A stretch of DNA of 64,000 nt. Origin: Achromobacter sp. HZ34 (GTDB lineage: Bacteria; Pseudomonadota; Gammaproteobacteria; Burkholderiales; Burkholderiaceae_B). Shown here piece by piece: positions 1-8,552 of this stretch. Under the pieces are notes generated by a model, which saw nothing but the letters and a program-made list of their open reading frames with translations, was not told where the DNA came from and did not search any database. Position 1 is the first letter of the stretch, and each line of letters starts with the position of its first letter. The stretch is from the NCBI RefSeq assembly GCF_002209485.1, contig NZ_NJIX01000004.1, forward strand, positions 620,001 to 684,000, given 5' to 3'. The translations under genes and the position numbers were made by a program.

Positions 1-933
1 CCCGCCGGCATCGGTCAGGTCGATTTCGCGGATGGCGGGGAACGTGGCGGCAAGCCGCTGGAACGGCGCTTCGACGCCGCGCAGCTTGTCCACCGCGATG
101 CCGTAGCCGATGATGCGGTCGAGGTCGGTTTGCAGGCCGCGCGCCAGCACCGCCACGTTTTCACGGGTGACCCGCAGCCAGCCTTCGCGGAAAGTCTGCA
201 CCGTGTACACCGCGTACACGCCCTGCGCCAACAGCAGGGCGACCAGCGGCACGACGAAGCGCGCGCGGCCGCCCGCGGCCAGCGTGGTCAAGGGCACCAG
301 GAATTTGAATGCCGCGGCCAGCGCCACGCCGACCAGCGCGGTGACGGCCACCAGCACGGCCAGGCTGCGCCACATCAACGCGTGGGCCGCGGCAGCGTCG
401 CGCACGGCGGAGACCACCAGCGCGCCGGCATTCGATTTGGCCGGGTCGGCGCTGGCCAGCGGCACCGCCAGGAGGACGCGGCCGCCACCACTGCTCAGCA
501 GGGCGCCCGACGGACGGGCGGCGATGTCATGGGGCGTGGCTGCGCCGTCGTGCCGGAACAACGCCCGTGCGAGCGTGGCCGCGCCGGCAACGTCGCCCTG
601 GCTGGCGACCGTGCTGCCGTCCGGCAGTAAAACCGCGATGCCGGCCAGATCGTCCGAGCCATGCGTACCGTCGCGCAGCAAGGCATCCATGCCGAAATAT
701 TGCGCCAGGGGCTTGCCCAGCCTCAGGCCGTTATCGATGTTCCCGGCCACACGCCGTGCCACCACTTCCACCCGGTCCGCCGTGGTGTCGGCGATCAGTC
801 GATCCAGCGCGGCCAGGCTCAGCGCACCCATCAGCGTCTGGGCAAGCAGCAGAACCGCCAGGCAGGCGAGGGTGACTTCCAGGACGGGGCGGCGGCGCAG
901 CCCGCCAAGGATACGCAGCAGTGGTTCGCGCAT
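1..933 (-). CDS. Membrane sensor protein with two tandem extracytoplasmic modules, truncated by the window edge
   Basis: The frame is open for 311 codons from an ATG at 933 to base 1, so only the N-terminal part is present. Visible layout: a short basic N-terminus, a membrane segment at about residues 18-42, an extracytoplasmic stretch to about 185, membrane segments at about 188-213 and 224-246, then the start of a second extracytoplasmic stretch beginning TFREGWLRVTREN. That second stretch resembles double-Cache/periplasmic sensor domains. The C-terminal output domain lies outside the window, so it could be a kinase, phosphatase, cyclase or transporter. An in-frame stop at 958-960 makes 933 the first ATG, although no clear Shine-Dalgarno precedes it. 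It is divergent from the SpoIIE-type phosphatase at 1119. This suggests, but does not prove, a shared signalling job. Confidence 0.6.
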   Translation of the reverse strand, partial: MREPLLRILGGLRRRPVLEVTLACLAVLLLAQTLMGALSLAALDRLIADTTADRVEVVARRVAGNIDNGLRLGKPLAQYFGMDALLRDGTHGSDDLAGIAVLLPDGSTVASQGDVAGAATLARALFRHDGAATPHDIAARPSGALLSSGGGRVLLAVPLASADPAKSNAGALVVSAVRDAAAAHALMWRSLAVLVAVTALVGVALAAAFKFLVPLTTLAAGGRARFVVPLVALLLAQGVYAVYTVQTFREGWLRVTRENVAVLARGLQTDLDRIIGYGIAVDKLRGVEAPFQRLAATFPAIREIDLTDAGG

Positions 934-1056
934 GACAAGTGGATGGCAATCGCGCGTTCACATCCGCCAATAGGGGCGAAAAGGCAATGCAGATCGTGAA
1001 CTTACGCGCAGGACGGTAAAGCTATGATACAGGCAATTAAATATCGTTTTACACTT

Positions 1057-1087
1057 CTTAAGTTCTGTATCTTCAGCCTTAAGTTCT
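1057..1087. promoter_or_regulatory. 10-bp direct repeat in divergent promoter region
   Basis: CTTAAGTTCT occurs at 1057-1066 and again, identical, at 1078-1087, a 21-bp start-to-start spacing that places both copies on the same DNA face. The repeats lie in the only AT-rich stretch between two divergent genes, about 30 bp before the ATG at 1119. A regulator binding site is inferred. No factor can be named. Confidence 0.4.
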
Positions 1088-1118
1088 CTGTAACAGCGTT
1101 TTCTTTTTCGGCCCGAGC

Positions 1119-3149
1119 ATGTTCTTGCGTTCCCTCCGCAGCAAGATTTTCCTGTTGGTCCTGGCCATCCTGGTGACAGTGGCGGCCTTCATCATGGTTG
1201 CCAGCCGCCGTGATGTGACGAATACCGTGGCTGCCGGTGAGCAACATGCCGTGCGCAACGTGCTGGAGTTGGTGCAGCACGACACCGAAGCGCGCTGGGG
1301 GGCCTTGTTCAACGACAAGATCAGTACCGTGCGCAATGGCCGGCGCCAGTTGCTGCAGACCGGTGCCACCGTGGCGTCCGTGCTGGACAGCTATGCGCGC
1401 ATGGGGGCCACCGGCGTGGTCAGCAACGATGCCGCCAAGGAGATGGCGCGTTCCTGGATCAACCAGCTGCATTTCGACGGGCACCGTTATGCCTTCGTCT
1501 ACGACGCCGGCGGCCACGTGCTGGCCAGCGGCGCGCCGGAGATGATCGGCCAGGACCTGGGCGGCGTGCTCGACCTGAAGGGCCGCCCGCTGGCGCGCGC
1601 CTTGTATGACGAGAGCCGCACGTCGGGCAATGGCTTCGCCATCTACCGCTGGCCGACGCCGGATGGCCTGCGCGAAAGCCGCTATGCCTATTTCGGCTAT
1701 TTCCGCGCCTGGGATTGGGTGATCGCCATCAGCGACAGCGTGCAGGACATCACCGAGCAGGTGGAACGGCGCCGCACTGAAATGAAGGCCGCGCTGCGCG
1801 AGACGCTGTCGCGGCTGACGCTGGCACGCAGCGGTTTCCTGTTCATCGTGGCCAACGATGGCGAACTGGTGGTGGCGCCGCCGCGCCCGGCGATGGCCTT
1901 GCTCGGCTCGAAGGACGTGACCGCGGCGAACACCGAGGGCCCGCTTGCGGCGGGCCAGGGCCGCAGCTTGCGTTCGCGCCTGACTGACGTTCGCAGCGCG
2001 GGCGAGCCGGAGGTGCTGCAGGCGCGGCTGAACGGCGCCTGGCATATCGAGGCGGTACATTTCCAACCTTTGGGCTGGACCCTGGCCGCCGCCGTGCCGG
2101 AGAGCGACTTCGCCGAACCCGCCCGCGCGCTGTTGAATCGGCAGGCGCTGATTTTCGCGGGGACGATGTTGTTGGGGCTGTTGTGCGCGTGGCCGGTGGC
2201 CGCCCGTATCGCGCGGCCTTTGCAGCAGTTGGCGCGTTATGCCCGCGCGCTGCCGCGCCAGGACCTGAGGGCACCGCCCGAGGTGCCCGCGCATATCGCC
2301 CAGTTGCCGCAGCGGCTGCACGATGAAGTGGGGCGGCTGGCGGATGCCTTCCTGGTCATGGATCATCGCTTGCGCGAAAACGTCGCGCGGTTGATGAACG
2401 AAACCACCCGGCGGGAACGTTTCGAGAGCGAACTCAATATTGCGCGCGACATCCAGCTGGGGCTGCTGCCCTTGCCGCTGGAATCGGGCGTGCTGGCGCG
2501 TGCCGACCTGCATGCCGTGATGAAGCCGGCCAAGGAAGTGGGCGGCGATCTCTACGATTACTTCACGCTGCCGGATGGCCGCCTGTGCTTCGCCATTGGC
2601 GATGTCTCGGACAAGGGCGTGCCCGCCGCGCTGTTCATGGGGATCACTCGTACGCTGATCCGCGCCACCGCCGAAGACGAAAGCGATCCGGCGCGCATCA
2701 TGGCGCGGGTCAACAACCGGCTGGCCGAAAACAATCCCAATGTGATGTTCGTCACGTTGGTGATCGGCGTGCTCGACCTGGATACGGGCGACCTGCAGTA
2801 TGCCAATGCCGGCCATCCGCCTCCGCTGGTGGTGGGCGCCGACGGCAAGCTGCGCGTGCTGCCGGGGCGCAGCGGGCCGGCCTGCGGCGTGCAGGAAGAC
2901 CTGGTGTACACGAGCCTGTCGGGCCATCTGGCCAGCGGCGATACGCTGATCGGCTACACCGACGGGGTGACCGACGCCAGCGATCCCACCGAAGTCCTTT
3001 ACGGTGAGGCACGCCTGTTGTCCACCGTGGCGCGCGCGGGCTTGCCCGCCGCCACTCTGGCCCAGTGCCTGCTGGATGATCTGCAGGTTCACTCCGCCGG
3101 AGCCGAACAATCCGATGACATCACGCTGATCGTGATCCGCCGCCCATGA
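1119..3149 (+). CDS. Cache-HAMP-SpoIIE (PP2C-type) serine phosphatase
   Basis: This 676-aa membrane sensor phosphatase is of the RsbU class. Domains in order: a signal-anchor helix at about residues 9-27, a Cache-like periplasmic sensor to about 330, a second membrane helix at about 344-366, a HAMP linker, and a C-terminal SpoIIE/PP2C domain. The metal-binding motifs are all present: GGDLYDYF, GDVSDKG, GYTDGVTDA and the terminal SDDITLI. Such enzymes dephosphorylate an anti-anti-sigma (STAS) protein in partner-switching pathways. BtrU of the Bordetella type III secretion regulon is a relative by architecture, but no btrW/btrV/btrS homologue lies here. The stop overlaps the start of the next gene by ATGA, so the binding protein is probably co-translated. 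The ligand is unknown. Confidence 0.85.
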   Translation: MFLRSLRSKIFLLVLAILVTVAAFIMVASRRDVTNTVAAGEQHAVRNVLELVQHDTEARWGALFNDKISTVRNGRRQLLQTGATVASVLDSYARMGATGVVSNDAAKEMARSWINQLHFDGHRYAFVYDAGGHVLASGAPEMIGQDLGGVLDLKGRPLARALYDESRTSGNGFAIYRWPTPDGLRESRYAYFGYFRAWDWVIAISDSVQDITEQVERRRTEMKAALRETLSRLTLARSGFLFIVANDGELVVAPPRPAMALLGSKDVTAANTEGPLAAGQGRSLRSRLTDVRSAGEPEVLQARLNGAWHIEAVHFQPLGWTLAAAVPESDFAEPARALLNRQALIFAGTMLLGLLCAWPVAARIARPLQQLARYARALPRQDLRAPPEVPAHIAQLPQRLHDEVGRLADAFLVMDHRLRENVARLMNETTRRERFESELNIARDIQLGLLPLPLESGVLARADLHAVMKPAKEVGGDLYDYFTLPDGRLCFAIGDVSDKGVPAALFMGITRTLIRATAEDESDPARIMARVNNRLAENNPNVMFVTLVIGVLDLDTGDLQYANAGHPPPLVVGADGKLRVLPGRSGPACGVQEDLVYTSLSGHLASGDTLIGYTDGVTDASDPTEVLYGEARLLSTVARAGLPAATLAQCLLDDLQVHSAGAEQSDDITLIVIRRP

Positions 3150-4510
3150 TGAACTGCCTCCACCGATTATTTGCGTCATTGGCCGTGGCGCTGCCCCTGG
3201 CGGCCGTGCCCTGCGGCGCGGTCCGCGCGCAGGACACCACGCCGGCACCTGGCGCGCCCGCCACGCCCGCACCCGCTTCGACCGCCGCGCCTGCTTCGAG
3301 CGCCGCGCCCGCTTCGACCGCCGCACCCGCTTCGAGCGCCGCACCCGCTTCGAGCGCCGCGCCCGCTTCGACCACCGCACCCGCCACGCCCGCCGTGCAG
3401 CCCACGCCGGCTGCCGACCCGGCGGCGCAGCTTGCGCCGGCCGTGGCGCGTGTTTTTCCCACCACGCCCAAGCGCCGTCTTGACGGCCGCAAATGGCGCA
3501 TCGGCTATTTCGAAAGCGGCGACTACACCGAGTATCCCCGTACCCTGCGCGTGATCGTGGCCGGCCTGCAGCAGCTGGGCTGGGTGACAGTGGCGGACAT
3601 GCCCGAAGGCCTCAGCGGCCATCAGATGTGGCAGTTCCTGGCCGACCACGCCAAGAGCGACACGCTGGAGTTCGTCGCCGACGCCTGGTGGCAGCCGGGC
3701 AATTTCGAGACCAGCAAGCGTCCCGCCGTGCGCCAGGCCATCACGGATCGCCTGCGCGGCAAGCACGACATCGACCTGATCATCGCGATGGGCACGCTGG
3801 CCGGCCAGGACATGGCCACGCTGGGCGCGCCCGTGCCGACCATCGTCGCATCCACCAGCGACGCCGTCGGTGCGCGCATCGTCAAGAGCGTGCAGGACAG
3901 CGGCCTGGACAATCTGCATGCGCGGGTGCAGCCGGAACGCTATCAGCGCCAGGTGCGCCTGTTCCACGACATCGTACCGTTCAAGACCTTGGGCATCGTC
4001 TACGAGAACAGCCCCGAAGGCCGCACCTATGGCGCCGTCGACGCGGTGGAGCAGGTGGCCAAGGAGCAGCAATTCAAGGTGGTGAGTTGCGACGCGCGGG
4101 CCAACGGTATCGAACTGAAGGCGGCGACGGAGAACGTGCTGGAGTGCTATCGGCAGATCGCCGGCAAGGCCGATGCGATCTATGTGACCGTGCATCGCGG
4201 CATCACGCCGGAGAGCGTCGGCGAGGTGGCGCGCATCGTGCGCGATGCCAAGGTGCCAAGCTTCTCGATGCTGGGTTCCGACGAGGTGAAGAAGGGCGTC
4301 CTGATGAGCCTGGCGCAGGCGGACTATTCCTACGTCGGCCTGTTCTACGCCGAGACCATGGCGCGGATTTTCAACGGCGCGCTGCCGCGCCAGTTGAACC
4401 AGGTGTGGATCGATCCGGCCAAGATCGCGCTGAACCTGCAGACGGCGCGCAACATAGGTTTCGATCCTCCGGTGGACATCCTGCTGGCGGCCGACGAGGT
4501 CTACGAATAA
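3146..4510 (+). CDS. ABC-type periplasmic substrate-binding protein with Pro/Ala/Ser-rich linker
   Basis: This 454-aa protein has an N-terminal signal peptide ending near AVRAQD and a low-complexity PAS-repeat linker at residues 30-100. The remainder resembles ABC_sub_bind (PF04392, TrpX-like) proteins: WRIGYFESGDY, GTLAGQDMATLGAPVPTIVASTSD, LGIVYENSPEG. These usually bind aromatic or other small amines for an ABC importer, but no permease or ATPase gene is adjacent. Instead the gene overlaps the upstream sensor phosphatase by four bases (ATGA). That favours a role as a ligand-presenting partner of the sensor, which is inference. A second ATG sits at 3149, one codon after the first, so the exact start is ambiguous by one residue. 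Confidence 0.8.
   Translation: MMNCLHRLFASLAVALPLAAVPCGAVRAQDTTPAPGAPATPAPASTAAPASSAAPASTAAPASSAAPASSAAPASTTAPATPAVQPTPAADPAAQLAPAVARVFPTTPKRRLDGRKWRIGYFESGDYTEYPRTLRVIVAGLQQLGWVTVADMPEGLSGHQMWQFLADHAKSDTLEFVADAWWQPGNFETSKRPAVRQAITDRLRGKHDIDLIIAMGTLAGQDMATLGAPVPTIVASTSDAVGARIVKSVQDSGLDNLHARVQPERYQRQVRLFHDIVPFKTLGIVYENSPEGRTYGAVDAVEQVAKEQQFKVVSCDARANGIELKAATENVLECYRQIAGKADAIYVTVHRGITPESVGEVARIVRDAKVPSFSMLGSDEVKKGVLMSLAQADYSYVGLFYAETMARIFNGALPRQLNQVWIDPAKIALNLQTARNIGFDPPVDILLAADEVYE
3272..3379 (+). repeat. In-frame 18-bp tandem repeat encoding PAS(T/S)AA
   Basis: Six successive near-identical 18-bp units encode residues 43-78 of the binding protein (PASTAA, PASSAA, PASTAA, PASSAA, PASSAA, PASTTA). 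Copy-number change would shorten or lengthen the linker without shifting frame. Confidence 0.85.
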
Positions 4511-4577
4511 GCGAGGGCTGGGGCCGCCCCGCGCGACCTGACGCGTCCTGCGTGGCTCAACCCGCCCTGCAGGCTCA

Positions 4578-6071
4578 CTACAGGCTTAACACACGCTCGG
4601 GATAGATGGCTGCCAGGCGTGTCGCGGCATCGCCTTGTTCCCCTTGCCATAGCGACAGCAGCCGATCGGCGCCCGTGCTGCGGGACGCCAGCACGTAGCG
4701 CGCATAGCCCAGCCACTGACGATCGGCGTCGCCATGCAGCCCCGCCGCGGCGACGGCCAGCGTGTCGGCGGCCAGTTGGCGCACCACGCCGTCGTCCAAT
4801 GCGGCATCGATGGCGGCGCCGCGCAGCCGGCGCAAGTTCATCCAGCCGTACTCGCGCACCAGGGTCTCCGCTTCCGCCAGATTGCGCATCAGCCCCAGCT
4901 GCAAGGCCGAGGGCGCCAGCGGCGCGGTGAAGGCGATGGCGTCACCCGCCAGGCGCCGCAGTTGCCGGTCCGGAAACACCGCGGAGGGCACGCGCCCCTC
5001 AATGTAGCCATCCACCCCCAGGCCTTCGTAAAGCGACTCGATGCCGCCCGGCCGGCGCCATTGCGCCAGCAGCTCCGGCAGCGGGCAATGGCTGGCCAGC
5101 TTGTAGCGAAAGCGCGCATCGAGGAAGTTGGAGAACTGGGCGTACTCGAAATGCGCGGTATGCGGCGCCAGGATGACGGGCTCACGGTTGTCCGCGCGCC
5201 GGCCCGGCCACGACGGCGCGCGCAGGAACTGGACCAGCGACGGATTGCCGTCGAGAAACACGGTGCTGCCATGCTTGTAGCCGGACGCGCTGCCCAGGGG
5301 CAGCGAACGGGCGGGTGTATCGCCTTCGAACATCCAGCGGAAATAGTCGCCCAGGTCTTCGAAGGGACGATCCGGCATGCGGTGCAGCCTCAGGTCGCAG
5401 GCGAAGCGGGCGTAGCGGAACATGCGGTCCCACATGGTCATGCGGTTGTCCTTGTGGCCGGTGACGCGGCCGCATTCCAGCGGACTGTTGGCGAACAGCG
5501 CGATGAAGGCCGGCGCCAGGGCCGTGATGACGTTGACCGCGCGCGCCGCGTCGTGCACCGGCACCGACGTGCAGGGGCTGTTCTGCGCCTTGGCGTCGAT
5601 GCCCACCCGGTGCAGCCATCCGCGATACCCCACGACATCGTCGTAGATGGGCCGTGGCACGCGCATGGCGGCGTAGTAGCCGGGATCCAGCGTCGCGGCG
5701 GGGTGTTCGCCAACGTTCAGGATGGCAGCGTCCTCCTCGGCCAGCGCCTGCTGTACGTCACGCAATTCCGTGTAGACCGCGGTGGCCAGGCGGTCCAGGC
5801 CACCCGGGCCGCCCTGGACCGGATGCAAGGCGCTTTCCAGCAGGTTGAAGCCGTTGTCCAGGCCGCTATCGGCCAGCGTGCCGCAAGCGCTGACCACCCG
5901 GCCCGCCAGGCTGGCGAGCGTCATCGCTTCGCCACGGTCGGCCCGCAGGCGTGCCAGGGATGCGGGGTAGGCCGCCACGGCATGGCTGGCGCCGCTGCCA
6001 CGGCGCACCACCACCATCTCCATTTCGAGCCCCAGTTTCTGTCCAGCCGTACCGCTGTTCATCCTTGCCAT
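4578..6071 (-). CDS. GCS2-family glutamate-cysteine ligase-like protein
   Basis: This 497-aa soluble protein is of the carboxylate-amine ligase family (GCS2, PF04107; YbdK/EgtA/GshA-like). The family signature GLEMEM sits at residues 14-19, supplying the acidic metal/ATP ligands. The conserved block AQNSPCTSVPVHDAARAV followed by CGRVTGHKDNRMTMWDRM matches the family core. GCS2 members ligate the gamma-carboxyl of glutamate to an amine, commonly cysteine. The true substrate here is not evident, and the gene is longer than YbdK (about 370 aa) and nearer EgtA-type proteins. It lies 7 bp downstream of mnmH on the same strand, so co-transcription is likely. It converges on the binding-protein gene with 67 bp between. 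Confidence 0.75.
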   Translation of the reverse strand: MARMNSGTAGQKLGLEMEMVVVRRGSGASHAVAAYPASLARLRADRGEAMTLASLAGRVVSACGTLADSGLDNGFNLLESALHPVQGGPGGLDRLATAVYTELRDVQQALAEEDAAILNVGEHPAATLDPGYYAAMRVPRPIYDDVVGYRGWLHRVGIDAKAQNSPCTSVPVHDAARAVNVITALAPAFIALFANSPLECGRVTGHKDNRMTMWDRMFRYARFACDLRLHRMPDRPFEDLGDYFRWMFEGDTPARSLPLGSASGYKHGSTVFLDGNPSLVQFLRAPSWPGRRADNREPVILAPHTAHFEYAQFSNFLDARFRYKLASHCPLPELLAQWRRPGGIESLYEGLGVDGYIEGRVPSAVFPDRQLRRLAGDAIAFTAPLAPSALQLGLMRNLAEAETLVREYGWMNLRRLRGAAIDAALDDGVVRQLAADTLAVAAAGLHGDADRQWLGYARYVLASRSTGADRLLSLWQGEQGDAATRLAAIYPERVLSL

Positions 6072-6078
6072 CCGTAAG

Positions 6079-7185
6079 TCATCGCAGTCGTTGCTGCTGA
6101 AGATAGTCCAGGACCGCGCCTTCGTCGCCGGTGAAGATGATGCGGTCCGCCTTGCTTTGGCGCTGATGGCGGTACATGGGGTCGTAATAGCCCGTGAGCA
6201 GGCTTTCTATCCACGCACGGTGCCCTTCCACATCGCCGCTGCGGGCCTGCTCCGCCAGCGCGGCGTCCATGATCGCCGCCAACTGCTGGTGACGCAAACC
6301 GCCCAGCCGCTTCTGGATCTTGTCCAGGCTTTGCCGCAGCCGCTGCGCGAACAGTTCGCGCCCGCTGTCCTCGCCGTGCGCGGCAATGAATTCCTGGCAC
6401 AGGTTCACGACGTAGTCGCGCAGGATGCGCTGCACGCGGCGCTCCAGCGTGTCTTCCAGCCAGATCAGGGGATAGCGCTGCATCCCTCGATGCAATTCGA
6501 CCGGCAGGCTGCAGGACCCGATGGCCTGGCCCTCGTCTTCCACCACGAAACGCTGGTGGCCGGCATGGCGCTTTCGAAGGATGTCGATGGCCAGGCCGTT
6601 TTCGAAGTCGATCTGCGCGGGTTGGCCGGTGACCCGTTTGCCAAAGCTGGAGCCGCGATGATGCGCGTGGCCCTCCAGGTCCAGGCCATGATCCAGCTGC
6701 ACCAGCACGTCCGTCTTGCCGGTGCCCGTCATGCCGCCCAGCACCGTGAAGGCGCATTCGTCCACGGCGCGGTCCAGCGTGTCCAGCAGGAAGCCGCGCA
6801 GGGCCTTGTAGCCGCCGATCACGCGCGGATAGGCGATGCCGGCTTCCTCGCGCAGCCAGGTCTGCACGATTTGCGAACGCAGGCCGCCACGGAAACAGTA
6901 GAGGTAGCCGTCGGGATGGCGGCGGGCAAAGTCCGCCCAGGCCGCCAGGCGCTCTGCCTTGACCTGGCCGCTGACCAATTGGTGGCCCAAGGCGATGGCC
7001 GCGGCTTCCCCCTGCCGGGTGTAGCAGGTGCCGACCTTCTGCCGCTCGCTGTCGGTCATCAGCGGCAGGTTTACCGTGTGCGGAAACGCACCCTTGTTGA
7101 ATTCGATGGGCGCGCGGGCGTCCATCATGGCGACGTCCTGGAGGAAGATGTCGCGGTAGTTGTCGGTGTCGGCGCGGGTGTTCAT
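6079..7185 (-). CDS. mnmH: tRNA 2-selenouridine/geranyl-2-thiouridine synthase
   Basis: This 368-aa MnmH (SelU/YbbB) has an N-terminal rhodanese domain with the catalytic cysteine C97 in YCFRGGLRS, the same number as in E. coli. A P-loop domain follows, with GGMTGTGKT at residues 150-158. It converts 2-thiouridine at wobble position 34 to the geranylated form and, when selenophosphate is available, to 2-selenouridine. No selD lies in the window. The start ATG overlaps the stop of the HxlR regulator (ATGA, 7182-7185), implying translational coupling. Its length is typical for the family. Confidence 0.93.
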   Translation of the reverse strand: MNTRADTDNYRDIFLQDVAMMDARAPIEFNKGAFPHTVNLPLMTDSERQKVGTCYTRQGEAAAIALGHQLVSGQVKAERLAAWADFARRHPDGYLYCFRGGLRSQIVQTWLREEAGIAYPRVIGGYKALRGFLLDTLDRAVDECAFTVLGGMTGTGKTDVLVQLDHGLDLEGHAHHRGSSFGKRVTGQPAQIDFENGLAIDILRKRHAGHQRFVVEDEGQAIGSCSLPVELHRGMQRYPLIWLEDTLERRVQRILRDYVVNLCQEFIAAHGEDSGRELFAQRLRQSLDKIQKRLGGLRHQQLAAIMDAALAEQARSGDVEGHRAWIESLLTGYYDPMYRHQRQSKADRIIFTGDEGAVLDYLQQQRLR

Positions 7186-7547
7186 GCGGCGGCAGTGTAG
7201 CGCCCACGTGCCAGGACGATGTCTTTGTGGTTGCTGTCGGCCCAGCGCACCAAGCCCTTCATCGGCACCAGGAAGGAACGGCCCAGGTCCGTCAGCGTGT
7301 ATTCCACCCGCGGCGGCACTTCCGCGTAGACGCGGCGGTGCACGAAGCCGTCCTGCTCCAGTTGCTTGAGTGTGCGCGACAGCATCTGCTTGGAGATATC
7401 GCCGATGTCGCGCATCAATTCATTGAAGCGCCGGGTGCCGTTTTCGAGTCCGATGAGCACCAGCAGGCTCCATTGGTCGCCGATGCGGTCGAGGACGTCG
7501 CGGATGGGGCAGGGCTGTTCGAAGGCGAAATATTCTTGCGGGATCAT
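7182..7547 (-). CDS. HxlR-family winged-helix transcriptional regulator
   Basis: This 121-aa DNA-binding protein is typical of HxlR/MarR-like redox- or aldehyde-responsive regulators. It starts [20 protein letters not shown], with the recognition helix around [20 protein letters not shown] and the wing [16 protein letters not shown]. The cysteine just before the helix-turn-helix (residue 14 of the short form) is at the position used for sensing in some members. The frame continues 34 codons upstream to an ATG at 7649, but homologues begin near the ATG at 7547, so that start is preferred. The gene is divergent from an NAD(P)-binding oxidoreductase, a common HxlR target arrangement, and overlaps mnmH by 4 bp. 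Confidence 0.85.
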   Translation of the reverse strand: MIPQEYFAFEQPCPIRDVLDRIGDQWSLLVLIGLENGTRRFNELMRDIGDISKQMLSRTLKQLEQDGFVHRRVYAEVPPRVEYTLTDLGRSFLVPMKGLVRWADSNHKDIVLARGRYTAAA

Positions 7548-7726
7548 AGGGAAGAACTGCGTGGCGATTTGCGTGGAGCGCGGCGGAAAGAACGGGCTGG
7601 GCGTCAGCGTCCATGAAAATACCCGGTGAAGTTCCCGGGGCATGGTCACGCGGGGCTGACCAGGGCCCGTCGGCGTGACTTCTTGTGGAGCCGCAACGTC
7701 TTACTTAAGATGCAAGGCGTTGGCTT

Positions 7727-7743
7727 GGTCTGTATTTTAGACC
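7727..7743. promoter_or_regulatory. Inverted repeat, candidate HxlR operator
   Basis: GGTCT and AGACC are separated by 7 bp (GTATTTT), 34 bp before the oxidoreductase ATG and 180 bp before the HxlR start. Position and symmetry suit a dimeric HxlR site. Binding is inferred from context only. Confidence 0.4.
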
Positions 7744-7776
7744 TTGTCCCGTTTGAGAACTTTTGGAGATTTGCTC

Positions 7777-8388
7777 ATGGCTAATGTCGCCCTCATCGGC
7801 GCCTCCGGCAATGCCGGCGCGCGCATACTCAAGGAACTGTCCGACCGTGGCCACAGCGTCACCGCCATCGCGCGCAACCCGGACAAAATCGCCAAATTGC
7901 CCAAGGTGACGGCCAAGCGTGGTGATGTTTCCGACAAGGATGGTCTGGCGGCGCTGTTGCGCGGCCATGACGCGGTGATCAGTTCGGTGCATTTCACCGC
8001 CAGCGATCCGCAAGTGTTGATCGACGCCGTGCGTGCGTCGGGTGTGAAGCGCTATCTGGTGGTGGGTGGCGCCGGCAGTCTGGAGATCGCGCCGGGCAAG
8101 CGCCTGGTGGACCAGCCGGATTTTCCGGCGGCTTACAAGGTCGAGGCCACCAAGGGTGGGGAGTTCCTCGAACTGCTCAAGGGTGTGCAGGATCTTGAGT
8201 GGACCTTCCTGTCACCGTCGGCCATGTTCATTCCCGGCGAGCGCACCGGCAAATTCCGCCTGGGCACCGACCAGTTGCTGGCCGGCGAGCATGGATCGAG
8301 CATCAGCTTCGAGGACTACGCGATCGCCCTGGTCGACGAAATAGAAACCCCGGCCCACATACGCCGGCGCTTCACGGTCGGATATTGA
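7777..8388 (+). CDS. NAD(P)-binding atypical SDR oxidoreductase (YwnB-like)
   Basis: This 203-aa Rossmann protein has a nucleotide-binding motif at the N-terminus (MANVALIGASGNAG, residues 1-14), an NADP-favouring basic residue in ARNPDK after strand 2, and the NAD(P)H-binding family core VVGGAGSLEIAPG and WTFLSPSAMFIPGERTG. Proteins of this type are NAD(P)H-dependent reductases of unknown substrate, often induced by quinones or electrophiles. The start at 7777 is chosen because TGGAGA lies 8-13 bases upstream and the Rossmann motif begins immediately. The HxlR gene is divergent. A strong hairpin terminator follows at 8441. Confidence 0.85.
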   Translation: MANVALIGASGNAGARILKELSDRGHSVTAIARNPDKIAKLPKVTAKRGDVSDKDGLAALLRGHDAVISSVHFTASDPQVLIDAVRASGVKRYLVVGGAGSLEIAPGKRLVDQPDFPAAYKVEATKGGEFLELLKGVQDLEWTFLSPSAMFIPGERTGKFRLGTDQLLAGEHGSSISFEDYAIALVDEIETPAHIRRRFTVGY

Positions 8389-8440
8389 GATAACGATAGT
8401 CGGCCCGATCAGCGGCGCAGTGGATTTCGTCCCCGTAAAC

Positions 8441-8478
8441 ATGCTCCCCCGGTAAACCGGGGGAGCATTTGAGTTTTT
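8441..8478. terminator. Rho-independent terminator between convergent genes
   Basis: The perfect 12-bp stem ATGCTCCCCCGG / CCGGGGGAGCAT has a TAAA loop and is followed by TTGAGTTTTT. It ends the oxidoreductase transcript on the plus strand. The symmetry may also serve the minus-strand gene ending at 8553. Confidence 0.85.
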
Positions 8479-8552
8479 AAAGGAGATCAGCCGCTGCAAG
8501 CATGCGGCTCCTGTCCGGCGCGGGGCTGGGGCCGCAGCGGGGCACCCGCGGC

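Noticed and set aside
1002-3380. Very long minus-strand open frame (about 790 codons) opposite the phosphatase gene
   Set aside because: It has Gln/Arg/His-rich composition with no motifs, while the plus strand encodes a clear SpoIIE protein. This is a GC-rich antisense shadow.
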